Assembly (NCBI GenBank): GCA_016617855.1
Contig: JAECUM010004940.1
Location: 30,244-94,243 of the forward strand
Reading direction: 5' to 3'
Length of the DNA: 64,000 nt
Source of the DNA: Megalonaias nervosa
Lineage: Eukaryota > Mollusca > Bivalvia > Unionida > Unionidae
Shown in pieces: positions 9,728 to 24,400 of this stretch. A model generated the notes under the pieces. That model did no database searches. It was not told the DNA's origin and saw nothing but the letters and a program-made list of their open reading frames with translations. A program made the position numbers and the translations under genes. How positions within the stretch are numbered: position 1 is the stretch's first letter; each line of letters starts with the position of its first letter.

Positions 9728-12700
9728 TTATTTACTTTCTCAAGTTTATACAGCACCATTGTTATTTTTTTCCATTCACTGTTGTGCGGCAGATCCCGTT
9801 ATCGACAATTAAGGTATAGATTAGATATCAATAGCATTTACTTTTGCACATCTATTCGGTGTTGTGTTAAACAACTCATTCATTTACCCGCAATAATCCC
9901 AGTATTTCTGCTTATCTTCTGTGGTAAATGCTAATTTGTCCACATGGTTCTAAGTGCTGCATCAGTTGGATCTACTGCATCCGCAACTAAAGTTATTGTC
10001 TTCTTTCCCATCCCCTTGTGTCTCGGTCTCTTTGGATGGCAGTGGCATGAATCCGAAATCTTGTTGCTATTTCATGGGTGCAAGATCTATTTTTTAACAG
10101 TTCAAAGTATAAACAGAATATTTATTGTTTGTATCATCAGACAGACATGCTGCTTTCGCTAAGTTTGTTATTTCGTTTTGATTTATTGTAAGGGTCCCCT
10201 CTATTGAATCACCACTCTCTTTAACCTCGTTTTGAGTAGATCCATACGGCTTTCCGAAACAACATTAGCAGATTTACATCACCATCAAAGCCCCAGATAC
10301 CAAGTCGTATTCATTCGTTTTGTTTCAGTATCTCCAGGTTAGTATTTGTCACTGATACGTTTCTGAGGTACTAGAGCGTCAATCTACTCGAAATAAACAT
10401 TGCTATTAAATTGCATATGCTGTTCCACATCACCAAAGTGTCTCGGCTTCCCCTCGGCTTCCCCACACGTGATCATTTAATCCTTTTACTTGATCGATCA
10501 TCCAGATGATCTTGCAACTTGGTATCTAGGGTTTTGATGTGGAACACATTCTACAAAATGCTTTAAACCTGTATATTTGCTTTAAAATCAGTGATGGAGA
10601 AGCTGTCACAAATTTACTATAGCCCGACGGAGTATTGGTAGGAAATGGGTGAGAGATAGGTTAGTGCCATAACAAAGTTGGTTGATACTGCTCCTGTTCT
10701 CGGAATGTTGCTCTCAGACAATTAACAAACAGTCTTCATGGCAAATGTATCCATCTGAACAGTGACGCAAACTCAGGCCAAAATTCGGCATTACAAAGTC
10801 AATCGAACTACATCGAACAGTCACCCCTTTTTACTCCATGATAGAGCTAAATTGAGGACAAAAAACCAGCGCGTATCAACACGTCTTAACCATGGAAGAT
10901 GCTTCTAGCCTCTAGAAGGAAGCAGAGCCCATAACCCTGAAACGCTGATGAGGTGGCTGAAGCCTTGAAGTGCATTTCTAAACAAAGGGCATTAACGTGG
11001 CTTCAGCTGTTGCAAGTTAAATTAGACCACGAGTTCACGGAGACCGTTTCTCAGCTGCTAGGTAAATGTCTTGGTCGGATGAAACATGTCACTATCTAGG
11101 TCAAAGATTATCGAATAATTCAACTGAAACGAAACAAGTGGCTATTCATTTTCTTCTGTACATAACTATGCGCAGAAAATGCTATAAAGGCAAGAGGAAA
11201 AATAAAACGCTCCACTGAGTGCCCGAAAATGTTCATTCTATTGTCAAAGCGCAACCAGATTAACCTGTGAAAAAGCATGTGAGGCGATGCAGAAAACAGT
11301 TGTCTGGCCAGAGTAATTAAGCAAAGCGCATAATGAAAGTCTTTGTGAGGTATTTACATCCACTTGGAGAGCTGGAGGATGGCGGAGGCAGAATCACGGA
11401 CTCAGTATGAAAGTTGAACACGAACAGCATCTGAAAAGTTGTTGGCAGGATCTTATCTGTACTGTATCAGCTATTAGACGGGCCAGGACTCGGATTTATA
11501 AAGGAGCTCCTGGTCATGCCGGTTGATACACAAGGCACTTGGCAAGGTAATAGATTTAGCTTGCTTTCGGTCTTGAAAATGTAATCTAGGTGTAGGTGCT
11601 GGTTGTTTAGCAGAGGTTACCTCTAACGTGAACGATTTTAATGTTTCTTCGTCTAATTTATACTGCGCTGAGTAACCCATTTTGCATACCATACGTATTT
11701 CAATAATACATTTGGAAATTTGTCGTATCTGCGACAATTATATCCATAATCATACTGTTAATGCTATTCTAGGTGCGATGCCTGTAATGATTTTTCCTTA
11801 GATGTAAGATAATAAACCCGAGTTGAGTTCATTTTCCAATGGTAAAAACACGAAACGTCTGGGTGGAAGTTGGAGATCCTAGATATCTGATGCATAAACT
11901 CTACTCTGGATATAACTAGATACGGGAAATTGGCACACAATATAAAGATCATCTACGATTCATATGGACAGTGAGTTGATATTGGGGATATCGTAAACGC
12001 CTCTCCCCAGTTTGGAGAGACAATTTTACTGCTTTTTTATGATAAATGAATAAAAAAAGACATGCTCTTGCACTCAGTCTCGTCCTACTCTTCGTGATGC
12101 AACCAAGAGATCATCATTAGACAATCGCTCAATAAATCCGTTCCAGTGACATCTATGAGGAAGATTATCGCACATTGCAAGACATTATTCCCTTTCTAGT
12201 TGAACCGTTTCTTTGCTTTCAGCAGATGAGAAGGTTGGATCTTTCGCCCATTTAATCAGTCGTAGTCTCCTCGCAGTAATTTCCCGTGGTCAGCGCAAAA
12301 TATGACGTGGCGACCGTCTTTCAGAAAGAGCTGTAAGACGTCTTTTGGGAATATGCATATTTCATAGGAGATAAATTTTTTTTCTAAATTAACATTTTTC
12401 CAATACTTTGAAGAGACTATTTATCATCCTTCATTCGAAACAAGGCATCATACATTTGCCCAAATACATCGTGCTTATCGCTATACTTTGTAATGAGTTG
12501 GATCATGTGTTGAGGTCATGGGTCAATGGGCTTAATGAGTTGGGGTCAATGGTCGAAGCCACAGGTTTGTAAATAGCAAAAAAGGTTAACCGGACAATTA
12601 CTTTTTTGAGTGCCGCTTCTTCCAGCGACAGCGAAGGGATCTTTGACGTTCGAAGCAGTCGAATGCTGAAGTTTGAGATCAGAGTGAATGTTTTATGGGT

Positions 12701-13720
12701 TTAGTCTGCTTGCCATGAGACTGTTTAGATTTTCTCAAGATTCTCCGTGTATCTCGTACAGAAGGAAAATGGGACATTCGAAAGTGCAACCCGGGCAATA
12801 ATCGTTGTTACAACCATATTCCCCACGAACATGAAAAAAGCATCCACATTCCTATGTTTGTGCTCCACAGCCATTTAATACAGAATGAACATGATGCATT
12901 ACAAACCTACCCAGGCGCAGAACGTAGCATCGTGGAAAGTAGCATGCTGTGTGCTAAAGCGAGCGAACAAGGCCTGAAGAGAGGAATATGTAACTGAGTC
13001 TGATCATACCAGTCCCAAATGTGGCCTAGATGGTAGGTGACGATAGTTATCAGAGAGCATTAAGACTCGCAGTCCCAGACGTGGATATCCAGTCATTCCT
13101 AGTCCACAACAAAAGCTACAGGTGAGGTAACAGCCACTGCATTACTTCCGTTTCTTTGCGCCTTCGGTTTTGTGGCCTCATAGTCCTGGAGGTAGGCATG
13201 AAACTGCGCCCAACGATAAATATACTTAGCTGGAGAGAAGCCAACCCGTTTTGAAGTTGATTTTCTGGAAGGCGGTTTTCGGTATAGGTCTAAACCTTGA
13301 TGTGGTCAAATCAAGGGAGAGAAATTGTTAATCCATGTCATTGGCAGGCGGTGACAAGGATTATCAAAGCCGGCAAATATGGGGGCTCACACACCCTTTC
13401 CTCGACATGATGTGCGATAGGAGGCCGCCATATATTCTAATGATGCCGGTTACATCATATACACAACAGTTGTATATCATCTCGAGAGGACATTGGTGAT
13501 ATCTTTCATTGATTTATTTCCTTGATGGCAATTTATACGTCGTAGTTAGATCCAAGTTCGGGCCAGACCCAAGTGCCTTTACAACCAATAGTTTGTTTCG
13601 CAGATTTTTAAATTTCTGCATGTTTTTCAGTCGAAGCAACTATCCCTACCAGAAAGCTTCCAAATAGCAATCTGCATGAGTAAAATAACTTCTTATGACT
13701 ATTAGAAATAAGCACAGTTT

Positions 13721-13722
<2 letters not shown>
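9728..13722. other. no gene recognised; contains an inverted repeat at 10.27/10.52 kb
   Basis: Open frames are short on both strands and none shows a known motif. AAAGCCCCAGATACCAAG near 10287 is the imperfect complement of CTTGGTATCTAGGGTTTT near 10518, so a foldback or MITE of about 270 bp is possible. The part 10.8-13.5 kb is less AT-rich but I see no coding signal. Confidence 0.35.

Positions 13723-13778
<56 letters not shown>
13723..13778. repeat. (TA)n microsatellite
   Basis: Uninterrupted TA run immediately before the region shared with 55.37 kb. Confidence 0.95.
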
Positions 13779-13779
<1 letters not shown>

Positions 13780-13796
13780 CATCCAACCTTAAGTAC

Positions 13797-14587
13797 TACA
13801 ATGTATATTAAATTTGTATTGTGTGTTGTTTTTACTCAAAGATTAAATATTATTCATATCTTTTTTGGGTGATTGACCATGGGCAGTAACTGAGTTTATG
13901 ACCTACCTGACAAAATATTGTTATTTTGTAAATCAACATATTATGATTTTAGATTATGTTTTAAGATCTTTATTAATGGTGTTAAACCTGTTTGCTTATA
14001 TCAGAGTTTAGAATATTATTTTGTCACTTGGAAATTTCTGATCTTTTTCTCAACAATGTTCTAGAAGTGAATTTTTGATCCTCAACCTGCACCTCATATT
14101 GTGACTTAGATTTTTATATAAGGGAAAAATATAAAGAATATTACTCATTCCTATTTTAACGTTAGTCTTTAGTGCAATAAATTTTATTTGTGTTTCTGTT
14201 AACATCTGCCAGGATTTATTTATTTCAATTATTCACTGAAACAAGAAAGTGATGAATATTGTCGGACAAAATCATTATTTTGGGATTATTGTGAATCCAT
14301 TCAAGGACATTTTGGATTCTATCATTGTGATACATTAAGACTATTAACACATTAGCACATTGGAGGTTATTGGCATATCATCTTTGGAATTTATTTAGAA
14401 CAACACTGGATCTCTGAATACTCTATACTTTTGGACTTTTGATAGAACTTTTAGAATTGTTTAGAATTTCAATCGCAATACTCTAAGTTATTTCTACACG
14501 TTCACTTTTGTATTCTAGAGAAATAAATTATTTGTTGCATGTTACAAAACTTTTCTGTTTTTTATTTTTTGACCATACAGTCGTGAC
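13797..14587 (+). mobile_element. solo-LTR-like insertion upstream of gene A
   Basis: About 791 bp flanked by AGTAC on both sides (13792-13796 and 14588-14592). It contains TTTTTATATAAGGG (TATA-like) and AATAAATTATTT near its end. A homologous 827-bp block with the same AGTAC flanks lies at 55375-56201 before gene C. A 5-bp target duplication, TATA and polyA-like signals suit a solo LTR, but the ends are not TG...CA, so the class is uncertain. Confidence 0.42.
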
Positions 14588-15385
14588 AGTACCTTTACTT
14601 TCCTACGCCACTAAACGTCCATCCATAAGTTCCTTTACGTTCCTACGTCACAGAAAGTCCTTGTTTTCTTCACTACAAGTTGCTCATGAGAGCTAGCAGA
14701 ACGCAGTGAACTACGCTCCTTCGCAAAGGGTTTTCTTGCCAGAAGGAAAAACCAGATGTACCAACCATGACATGTGTACTCATTATATTCAAAGGAAACA
14801 AATGTGTTCATTACAATTTTGCATAGGGTCAATTACTGATTTGTTTCCAAACCCAAACTTCTAGCAGTCGAGTAGGCGTTTTATAGATTTGCGTGTGATA
14901 TTCATTCATAATCACTGAAAATGTTACAATACTGGATAAACTACAGGTTAAGGTTGAAACTAATTGTCACGTGAGAAACCTCCAGAACATCAGAGAGTAA
15001 CAACCGGCATGTTCACATGACAAACCCTAATAGGAACTTTTCCGTATCTATTAGATTAAACTGTTATTGCTCGACACTGAACATTGAAAATTTGCTCATG
15101 CATCAAAGATTCTCTTCATACTTTATTGAGTTTTTTCCCCCTGATTTTATGCTTTTCAATGTTACAGTTATAAAAATCGCTCTAAGAAATTGTGTTGTAT
15201 TATTTACAACATCACAATATTACAATGATACGGACAATTATTGCAACGAAGATATCTTTAAATATAGCTTTTTTTTGTCTTATGTACGCAGAAATGGGCA
15301 GTTACTTGTATTGCCTGTCACTTAATGTGTACTTCAGTGTCGGTGGCTCTATATGGCCCATAATAGTAAGATTCATTGATAATAT

Positions 15386-15434
15386 CACGTGGGAACGAAC
15401 ATTGATCGGTGTACGGTATTCGTGAGGTTTAAAA
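15386..15434 (+). promoter_or_regulatory. likely core promoter of gene A (E-box and TATA-like)
   Basis: CACGTG at 15386-15391 and TTTAAAA at 15428-15434 stand 80-130 bp before the start codon. The same arrangement occurs before gene C (56950-56955, 56990-56996) in a flank that is strongly conserved from about 15353 to the ATG. A start of transcription around 15460 is inferred from the TATA distance. Confidence 0.45.
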
Positions 15435-15514
15435 GAGTATTGCCATCTTCGACGACATTTGGATTCAAAGAGTGTTTGTCGCCAAGATCATACGCGAAAT
15501 AGACCTACAGGAAG

Positions 15515-16236
15515 ATGATCTGCACTTTGATTGTTCTTTTAGTGATTTCTTTTGTCCCAGCTCAGGTAAAACTCTTCTTTTTTCCAAATAGTAGTCCAAT
15601 CACTACCCTTGTCTCATCACACTCCATAGAATTTTGTGTGTTAAGTAAACTCGTGAATTCGAGCATTGATGCATTTGATATTAGTGGTGTGATCAGTGAA
15701 CTCAGCCTTTCGTTATTTGATGTTAGGGATGATATAAGTGCACTAGATCATTGGTCATTTGATATTAGCGATGAGATCAGTGAACTTGGACATTGGGCGT
15801 TTGATGCTAGTGACGAAATCAGTGAACTCAGTCTTTCGTCATTTGATGTTAGGGATGATTTCAGTGAACTAGATCATTGGTCATTTGATGTTAGCGATGA
15901 GATCAATGAATGAATTAGACAGTGATCTTAGCTGTCAACATCTTAAAATCACCGGTAACATATTTTGGATTTCAGTGAAGGGCTAAAGTTCTGGTTGTGG
16001 ACGTCGTTGGTTGGACATCTAACTATAATTATCTGGTTTTACATATAACATTACTGACACTGATGCTATATGCATTACTGACATTGATGCTATATGTATT
16101 ACTGACACAGATGCTATATGTATTACTGACACTGATGCTATATGAACTACTGACACTGATACTATATGTATCACTGACACTGATGCTATATGTATTACTG
16201 ACACTGCTGCTATATGTATTACTGACACTGATAGTG

Positions 16237-16289
<53 letters not shown>

Positions 16290-18365
16290 TTTGGATTTTT
16301 AACGTAGTGTTATGCATAAGCTCCTTCAAAAGTAACAAAAGAAAAGAGTGAAACCAACAAGCTTTGTAAGTTTTAACAAAAATAATTTATTTCCCTAGAA
16401 AACACGGTGAAAAGGTGAAAATAGAAAATAGGACTTACAGTTTGTGAAGGCAATCCAGACAGTTATCCTAGTACTGAAAAAATACAAGTCCTATCACTAA
16501 ATAATTTTAACTGAATCCAGGTTCGAATCTTGATGACGTTCCAAGATGGATGATGATGACTTCAGGTGAAGTCTTTATAGGAATGTCAAGAGTTCCACGT
16601 TGAACCACAACTTGTAATGTTTCAAATTAGAATAAATTTCCATCGAATGACTTTGTCACTTGTATAGTTCTCCAGGGAATAAAAAATAGATGTACTTCTG
16701 AACAACCTGTCATCTATGATAAAACATCTCGAGCTCCAAAGATGTAAAAATACAACCCTTTACGGCACCTAATAGAAATATATCCTTCTTCTTGAAGATA
16801 TATTATACGACTGAATATTTCACGAGGATCTGAGTATTTTTAAACTGAACTAAGACGTCATTTCAAGCGCGCACGATGGAACGCGTGGCTATTTCATCAT
16901 CGAATAGCGCAGTAAACAATGGAATTACACGTAGACAAAAATGACCTTGGCAATAACCAATCGTTTTATCGTAGTGTTTACTAAGTTGACAAACCACGGC
17001 AGGATAAAATCGTGCTTATGCGAGTCATGCTACGTTTTATATAAACATAATATCTTTTTCAAAAATATCAGATCTCTTGAAAATAATCATTACAACGAAA
17101 TGTAATGATACAAAGATAAAATAAAAAGAATTTAATATTAACACACAAGTAATTAAATTACATATTCGTAACACGTAGCTTTACCAATTTTTCAGTCATA
17201 TCGCTACGATGTCTGCAGTGTGGCAGTTTATAGTGATGTCTAGCACTGGGGCATCATGCTGCAAACATGCAGCATGATGTCCCACCCAGTCACATTATCC
17301 TGACACCAGGCCGACTAGTCCTAACACCAACCTCTTAATGCTGACCGACAACCTGATGCTATATGCATTACTAACTGTTACGTGTATAGGCTCGTACAAA
17401 GTAACAAAGAAAAGAGTGAAGCCAACAAGCTTTGTAAATTTTAACAAAATAATTTCTTTCCCTAGAAAACAAGGTACAAATATGAAAAAGGACTTACGGT
17501 TTGTAGATCTAATCCAAAAATTAATCCTAGAATTTAAAAATATAAGTCCTATCACTAAAAAGTTCTAATTGAATCAAAGTTCGAATCCCGATGAAGTTCC
17601 AAGATGGAAGGCGATGGCGTCTTCTATATCCTGTTTTGTGTTGATGTGTCAACAGTTCCTTGTTGAATTTTATGAATCAAGAATAATATTTCGGCTTTAG
17701 AATTCCGAATAATTTCCAATAAATGTCCTTGTCCAAGAATTTTTATGATCACTGGTATTTTCCAGGAAATATACATTATTTAAAAGAAAAAAACTCTACC
17801 TCGAACTGGTCACATCACAAAATACCTCTGAGCTCCAAAGGTATTAATTTACGACTGACTTAAAACACTACAAAACATCTGTTTTAACCCTTAACTAAAA
17901 CGCAGTTTAGATCCCGTGATGGGTCACGTGATCACTTAATCCGTACAACGCGGTAAAATAAGAATCAGTGATTCCCACACTGGAAATGAATTTTTTAAAA
18001 AAAGGTTGTTTACAACAGAGCTGATGCAAGCCAAGAAATGACCTTGATTACGACAATTGATTTTCACTCAGTGTTTACCAATTCAGAACCATGGTCAAGA
18101 ACTAGGTCAACTAAAAATATAATGTAACAATAGACTGCGTGTTTATCAGGTCAAAACAGAAAACAGAATTTTCCGAAAAAAGTAAAATCCAGTGAATAAA
18201 GTTATTACAATAAAGTTGTAATGAAAATAAAAATAAAAAAATTTAAAACTAACACACAAGTAATTTAATTACATATACGTAACGCAAACACTGATGCTAT
18301 ATGTATTACTGACACTGATGCTATATGTATTACTGACACTGATGATATATTTATTACTGATTCTG

Positions 18366-18438
<73 letters not shown>

Positions 18439-21400
18439 CAAACGTTACTGTACAAAAAGGGATATTTATAAAGGTATAACCAGAACTGTCAGGCAAGGTA
18501 ATGATGTAACAGTCATTTTTGGTATTGTTTTAAATCCAATTCACACCTTGCACTTTGACACACATGACACTGTGTAACACACACGGAATAGTACTAAGAC
18601 ATTCCCAGTCCCTTCACACATTACACCATAGAACATATGATGCTAACACACGTTACACTGTGCAATACATGTTATGATGTCTGTTACAGGGGACTGTGTG
18701 TAAATCTGACGTGGACTGTAGCACAGGAGAGTGCTGTTACATTCCCAGCCCCTTCCAAATAATGAGCAGGAGAAGAGCTGTAGACGTCGTGGGGTTGCCA
18801 TTTGCGCCGCTTGATATTTCTCATCAAAATGGTAATGAAGTATGATCTGCAATACATTGCATATCACCACTTTCTGCCAAAATCATATCAAACTAACTTT
18901 AGCTGCACAGATAACGCCTAGTAATGTGTTATATTGATCAGTGATATTTGCTGTGCATAATCAATAATTGAACACGACGCTGTCGATTTCATGTGGTGTA
19001 TATTAAAGTGTCTATGAAACACAAATGTTAACCAGTTTTACCCGAGATCAGTCTGAAATTCTGTTACTAATTGATCAGTTATTAAGCATCAGTTTTTTGT
19101 TCTGATAAAATCGTTGATGGCAAATGTGAGGTTATGTATGCTAAGACACGCTAGTTGGTAACAAACACTATTCCAGGTGCAACACCTCGTACTGGATGAT
19201 ACCGACTGATAGACTGAAAGACCGAAGATGGCAATCCGTTACACCTGTTTTGATATTGGCAGACAAACAATCTCCATTTACCATGAACGATTTTCCGAGA
19301 ACCACAATTATGCCCCCCAAAAAACCCCTTCAGTACTTCCAGTCGGTTATTAGCTGGAATTGATTATTGGGTTTTGCGCTCGTGAAATTTACCCTATTAT
19401 GTTCATTCATCACTGGATGTTTTCAAAAGTTGATTCAGTTCGGCTGTTAAGAAAGAGTTTGAATTAGATAAATTTTAAAGAGTTTGAATTATATGAAGTT
19501 AAAAGAGTTTGAATTAGATCCTGTTCAAGAGTTTGAATTAGATCCTGTTAAGTAGTTTGAGCTAAATCAAGTTAAAAGAGTTTGAATTGGATCAAGCTGA
19601 AGGGGTTTGAATTAAATCCTGTTAAAGGGTTTGAATTAGATCCCGTTAATTGTTAATAAGGTTGACATTTGTTTAAGTATTTCTGCATTTACCACTTTGA
19701 GGTCAAATAGTGAAAGAGGTCTGTAACAAAATGTTTATTTTAGACTCAGTTTGACATAAATTGTAAATGCTCTCTCAAGAATTACTGTATTTATTGACGT
19801 ACTCATTTAGGATAGAAAAAACTCGTAAATGAATCCTACAGATTTAATTTAGTTCTTGTGAAAACTACCATCACACAATCTAAGGATGTTAGAATATATT
19901 AAGTGACTGTTATTTCAAGGAAGACTAGGTGTAGGGTTTGGATATGGTAGGGGTTGAAAATCCTTCTTCAGTGAGATATAACTTGAATATATCGATGAAT
20001 ATTAAATACCCTCCCCAAGTGGAAAACTATAAATGAATATATCAGAGTACTAATTGAAAATAAAAATCAAGAATGAGTTTAATAACAATCTTTTACCAAT
20101 CTTGGCGATTATATTAGAATTGTATAACACCTTTCATATGTTTCATTTGAAAAGGTGTACGATTATCATAATCGCATAAGTTGCGAATTACAATCGCAAA
20201 TTAATCTGATGAAATTAATGTCGTGAATAACCCAGTAGCAAAAACCTAGTAGCAACAGCAAATTATTGTAGTCAAATTTCCTTGTAGCAACAGCAAATTA
20301 ATGTGGTAAAATGCCCTAGTAGCAGCAGCAAATTAATGTGGTCAAAATGACCCATTAGCACCCCAAACTTAATGTGGTGTAATGACCCAGTAGCACAGAA
20401 ACGGCCCTAGAATGTGCAGGGCCCAAGGAAGCAAGCCATGAGCGGAACCCCAAGCAAAAAAATTGCATTGCGGAGTTGATTTTCGTCAGCAGCGCGGGGC
20501 CCTTGAAAGCGCGGGGCCCAAGGCGGTTGCCTTGTTCGCCTTGCCCTAGGGCCGGGCCTGCATTAGTAACCCAAAATTAATGTGGTGTAATGACCCATTA
20601 GCAACCCCAAATTAATGTGGTGAAATGACCCGGTAGCAATCGCAAGTGATGTTTTAGTAAAATGACACAGTAACACTTTATGATACCTTGTTGATCATGC
20701 CCTCATGTTAGATTACACCACGGCTTGATAAATGCGTTATAAATTAGCCCCCACATACCTTTACTTCTGGTTAAGATAAATAGGTATTATCAGGACTTTG
20801 GCGGTCTGCCTGACGTTGTTCGGCGACTTGTTCCTGGTAATCGGAAAGTTTTTTCCTTTGTTATGCGACCGCCAACCGCCTTTTTTCATTCCTGATGCAG
20901 TTCTGACAGCCCCTAAAGCCGCAGCTTTGCAACCGCTGGAGCCACTGCTAGCAACAACGATGGAATCGCTACAAGGAAAGGAAATATTCCAACAGTCTTT
21001 TGCATTTGTGTTACCTCAGAGTTTGATAGTTTTTATGTTACACAGGCGTTATTTTGTTTGACCGCATGTAGCTGAGCGAGTAGTTGTGTTTGGGTTAACC
21101 ACACTGGGATACTTCAAATCAATTCTGTTCAAGAAAGTTTCAGCGTGACCCCACAGTCATGTTTGCATATGTGATATTCGCAAGTTGATTTTCACTAAGG
21201 CCGACCTTCAATTCCTGATAGGACATAATTAATTAAATACATAAAGCGTTCAGTTATGTATTTGAGACAATTCTATGAATTTTCCACTCTCCAACAACAG
21301 AGTCATATCAGAAAGTATTACAGCATATCATTGCAAAGCACCACCAGTGTCGTCGATACGTGCATAACAATACATATCAGCAACGGATACCTGAACAACT

Positions 21401-24400
21401 CCAAGTGTTCCAGTGAAAAGTAATACATCGGGTGCAATGCATGAAGGTCTTGTTGGGAAATCTGTAGACCAGTGTCTGATACCGGTCTACATACGACCAC
21501 AAATTTTGATAAGAGTGTGCAATATGATTGTATTCTTAGATTAGCTGAATTTCTTCAGATTGTTTCTGATGTCAGTATAACCGTTAAGAAATTTCAGTCA
21601 CTCCTAAGGTGTCAAATATCATTTTACTTTGATCTTGGTGACCATCTCGCGCTGTAGTTTACAAGGCCACGAAGACATATTTTGATGCGGTAAGACTATG
21701 TTGGGTACTTATTTGCTGTCCCACAATACCAGTTGGTGAGTGCGTGTCTGTGGTATGTGCGAGAAATGACAGTGTTGAAGTGATTCTCGACAGCATCAAT
21801 GACAACAGACATGATTCTGTAGTTAGTGATGGTCATAATAAAGGTATCCATACTGATGATTTTTCTAATTTAACTTTACCAGCATTGGCACCTGCATCAC
21901 TCCAAATTGCATCTTTGTTTCTGTTCTTACGAGACAAGGTCACTGTATGTTTGGCCCCCTAAATAACGTTGCGAACATCGCTACAAAACCCAAATATATG
22001 ACTAACAGGTATTGCACAGGAAACCCGAAATAGATCACCGACCGATGAGTTGTAATCGAAGCTATGGAAATCCAAGGTTGAAATCAGGTAATAGGAAATG
22101 GTCTATTTTCTACAGCGGCATCAGCATCACCAGTAGCATTTTGAGCTTCTATGATCTATATGACCAGTTACATCTTTTGAGAAATATCATCGTTGGACCA
22201 ACTGTTCTCGTGTAATCATCGCTGTATCTGGCAAATTCGAGAATAATTGTGGCAACATCAACGTTCCCAGGAATTGATACCGTTTCCTTTCCATCAGTGG
22301 AATAACGTGCATTGTTAAGCAACGCCATGATACCAACGTTGACAAATCGAACTCAGGTATCGGCAACGTAATTGGGTGTTGTTGTTGTGAACAGGTTTTC
22401 CCTCAATTTCCAGAAAAGTTTCACATGGAAGAAAACCTAGACGTGTCATGCACTTGTAAATCTACTTTAGGCTGGTTGGAGTCTCTGTCCGGATATGAGT
22501 AATACTGAAAACCAAATTTGCTTCGGTCCACCAACACAGGCGCGCCCATATCAAATGCAGGATCAGATATGTCTTCGAATTGAGCCATTTTATTGTATAC
22601 ATTATTAATTTTGTTTAATTCCGTTTTAGAAAGCTCCGCTTTCCAAATCCACTCCACATTGCTAAATTTGTAATCACTAAATCTAACAATCGTTGCTGAG
22701 CGGCTCCTTTTATGATTTTTACCAGCTTCAGGCGGCATATTTTCCGTCGATTGCGGATTAACCGATTTCGTGGTGATAGTGTCATTAATCGCAGTAGCCG
22801 ATCTCGAAACGCTTGATCCGCCTGCGATCCCATTTGTTTCATCCGATCCACAGCAGAACGTTTAATGCTATCAACGAATCGCATTGCAATCTGTTTAGTG
22901 ATTGGAGCAGGGCACGAGGTTAAATCCCAGAGCAAATTCGGTAACCAATCCACGAACAACATCACCGAGACCAATTACGTAATATGTCGCGTTCTTTTGG
23001 GCTAACAACACGCACGGGTTTCACACTCCCATGTAAGACTATCATTATTATATTTAAATATTAGGTTGATCTCCAATGTACAGTTGAATCGGCAATATTT
23101 CACCGCACATATCAACAACGTACTTGTCTTGATCCATAAACTAAAAACGAATATTTGTCAACCGATTATTATGACATGGAAGATAACCAGGTGGTGAGGA
23201 CGTAATCGATATATACTCACTGGGTAACAAGGTTGTTGAAAACCGAAACAGTATATAACCCTGAACTGCTACCCCTGTCGTTTCAGACGTCTTTCATAAC
23301 TAGCACAAACAGTGTCACAACTTAAATGGATGTGCGTCAATGAGATAATTCTGACAATGTCGGACGCGATTTGATATCATTTGCGCAAAACTATATTGTC
23401 ACCTGAAATATCGTCAGGCCAACCTAAAATCGATCTTGAGAATCGTACAAAGTCAACTGCATACTGTGCAGATTTAATCAAAATGGCAGAACTGAGTGTT
23501 TGTTCATGTTCACGTATAAATATGGTAAAGTAACAATTCTCCGTAAAATCTCTTCATTAATTGCTTCTGTGTCGTATGCGCCCAAGGTAAGTTCAATATT
23601 ATGCCAAGAGGTAATTATTCCATCGAAAACACAAGCGAGTTATTTGCAGGTATACCACCAAACGGTTGTGATGTTAGGCCAAATGTAATACAGTCTCATG
23701 GACAAAGAGGACGTAGCAAGACCTTACAAGAGAACAGCCCTAGTCGCTAAGGAGCTTTCACGCTACAATATCAACAATGCAACCTTGAGCTAAACCAGGT
23801 TCGCAGAGGAGGTTCTCTGACTGAGCTAGCAAGCGGCTACACCTTCTTCTGGAAAGGAAAAGCCCATAAGGAAGACAGGATCCACGGAGTCGGCCTGGCT
23901 ATCAGATCAAGTCTTCCGGACCTGCCTGTTGGTATTAATGAGAGGCAAATGAAATAGTTCATACCTATAATAGCCATGTGTAATTCATACCTGTAATGGA
24001 CATAAATAATTCATACCTGTAATGGACATGTGTAATTCATGCCAATAATGGTCATGTGTAATTCATACCTATAATGGACATAAATAGTTCATACCTATAA
24101 TGGCCATGTGTAATTCATACCAATAATGGACAGATATAGTTCATACCTATAATGGACATGTGTAATTTAGACCTATAATGGCCATGTGTAATTCATACCT
24201 ATAATGGCCATGTGTAATTCATGCCTATAATGGACATAAATAGTTCATACCTATAATGGCCATGTGTATTCATACCTATAATGGCCATGTGTAATTCATA
24301 CCAATAATGGTCATGTGTAATTCATACCTATAATGGACATCAATAGTTCATACCAATAATGGTCGTGTGTAATTCATGCCTATAATGGACATAAATAGTT

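Noticed and set aside
15515..15913. Single-exon 132-aa gene
   Set aside because: A good splice donor follows the signal peptide and joins in phase to exon 2; the open stretch is a 42-bp intronic repeat.
16019..16302. Leu/Tyr-rich repeat ORFs on both strands
   Set aside because: They are the 24-bp minisatellite and (GT)n tract, whose units are stop-free by composition.
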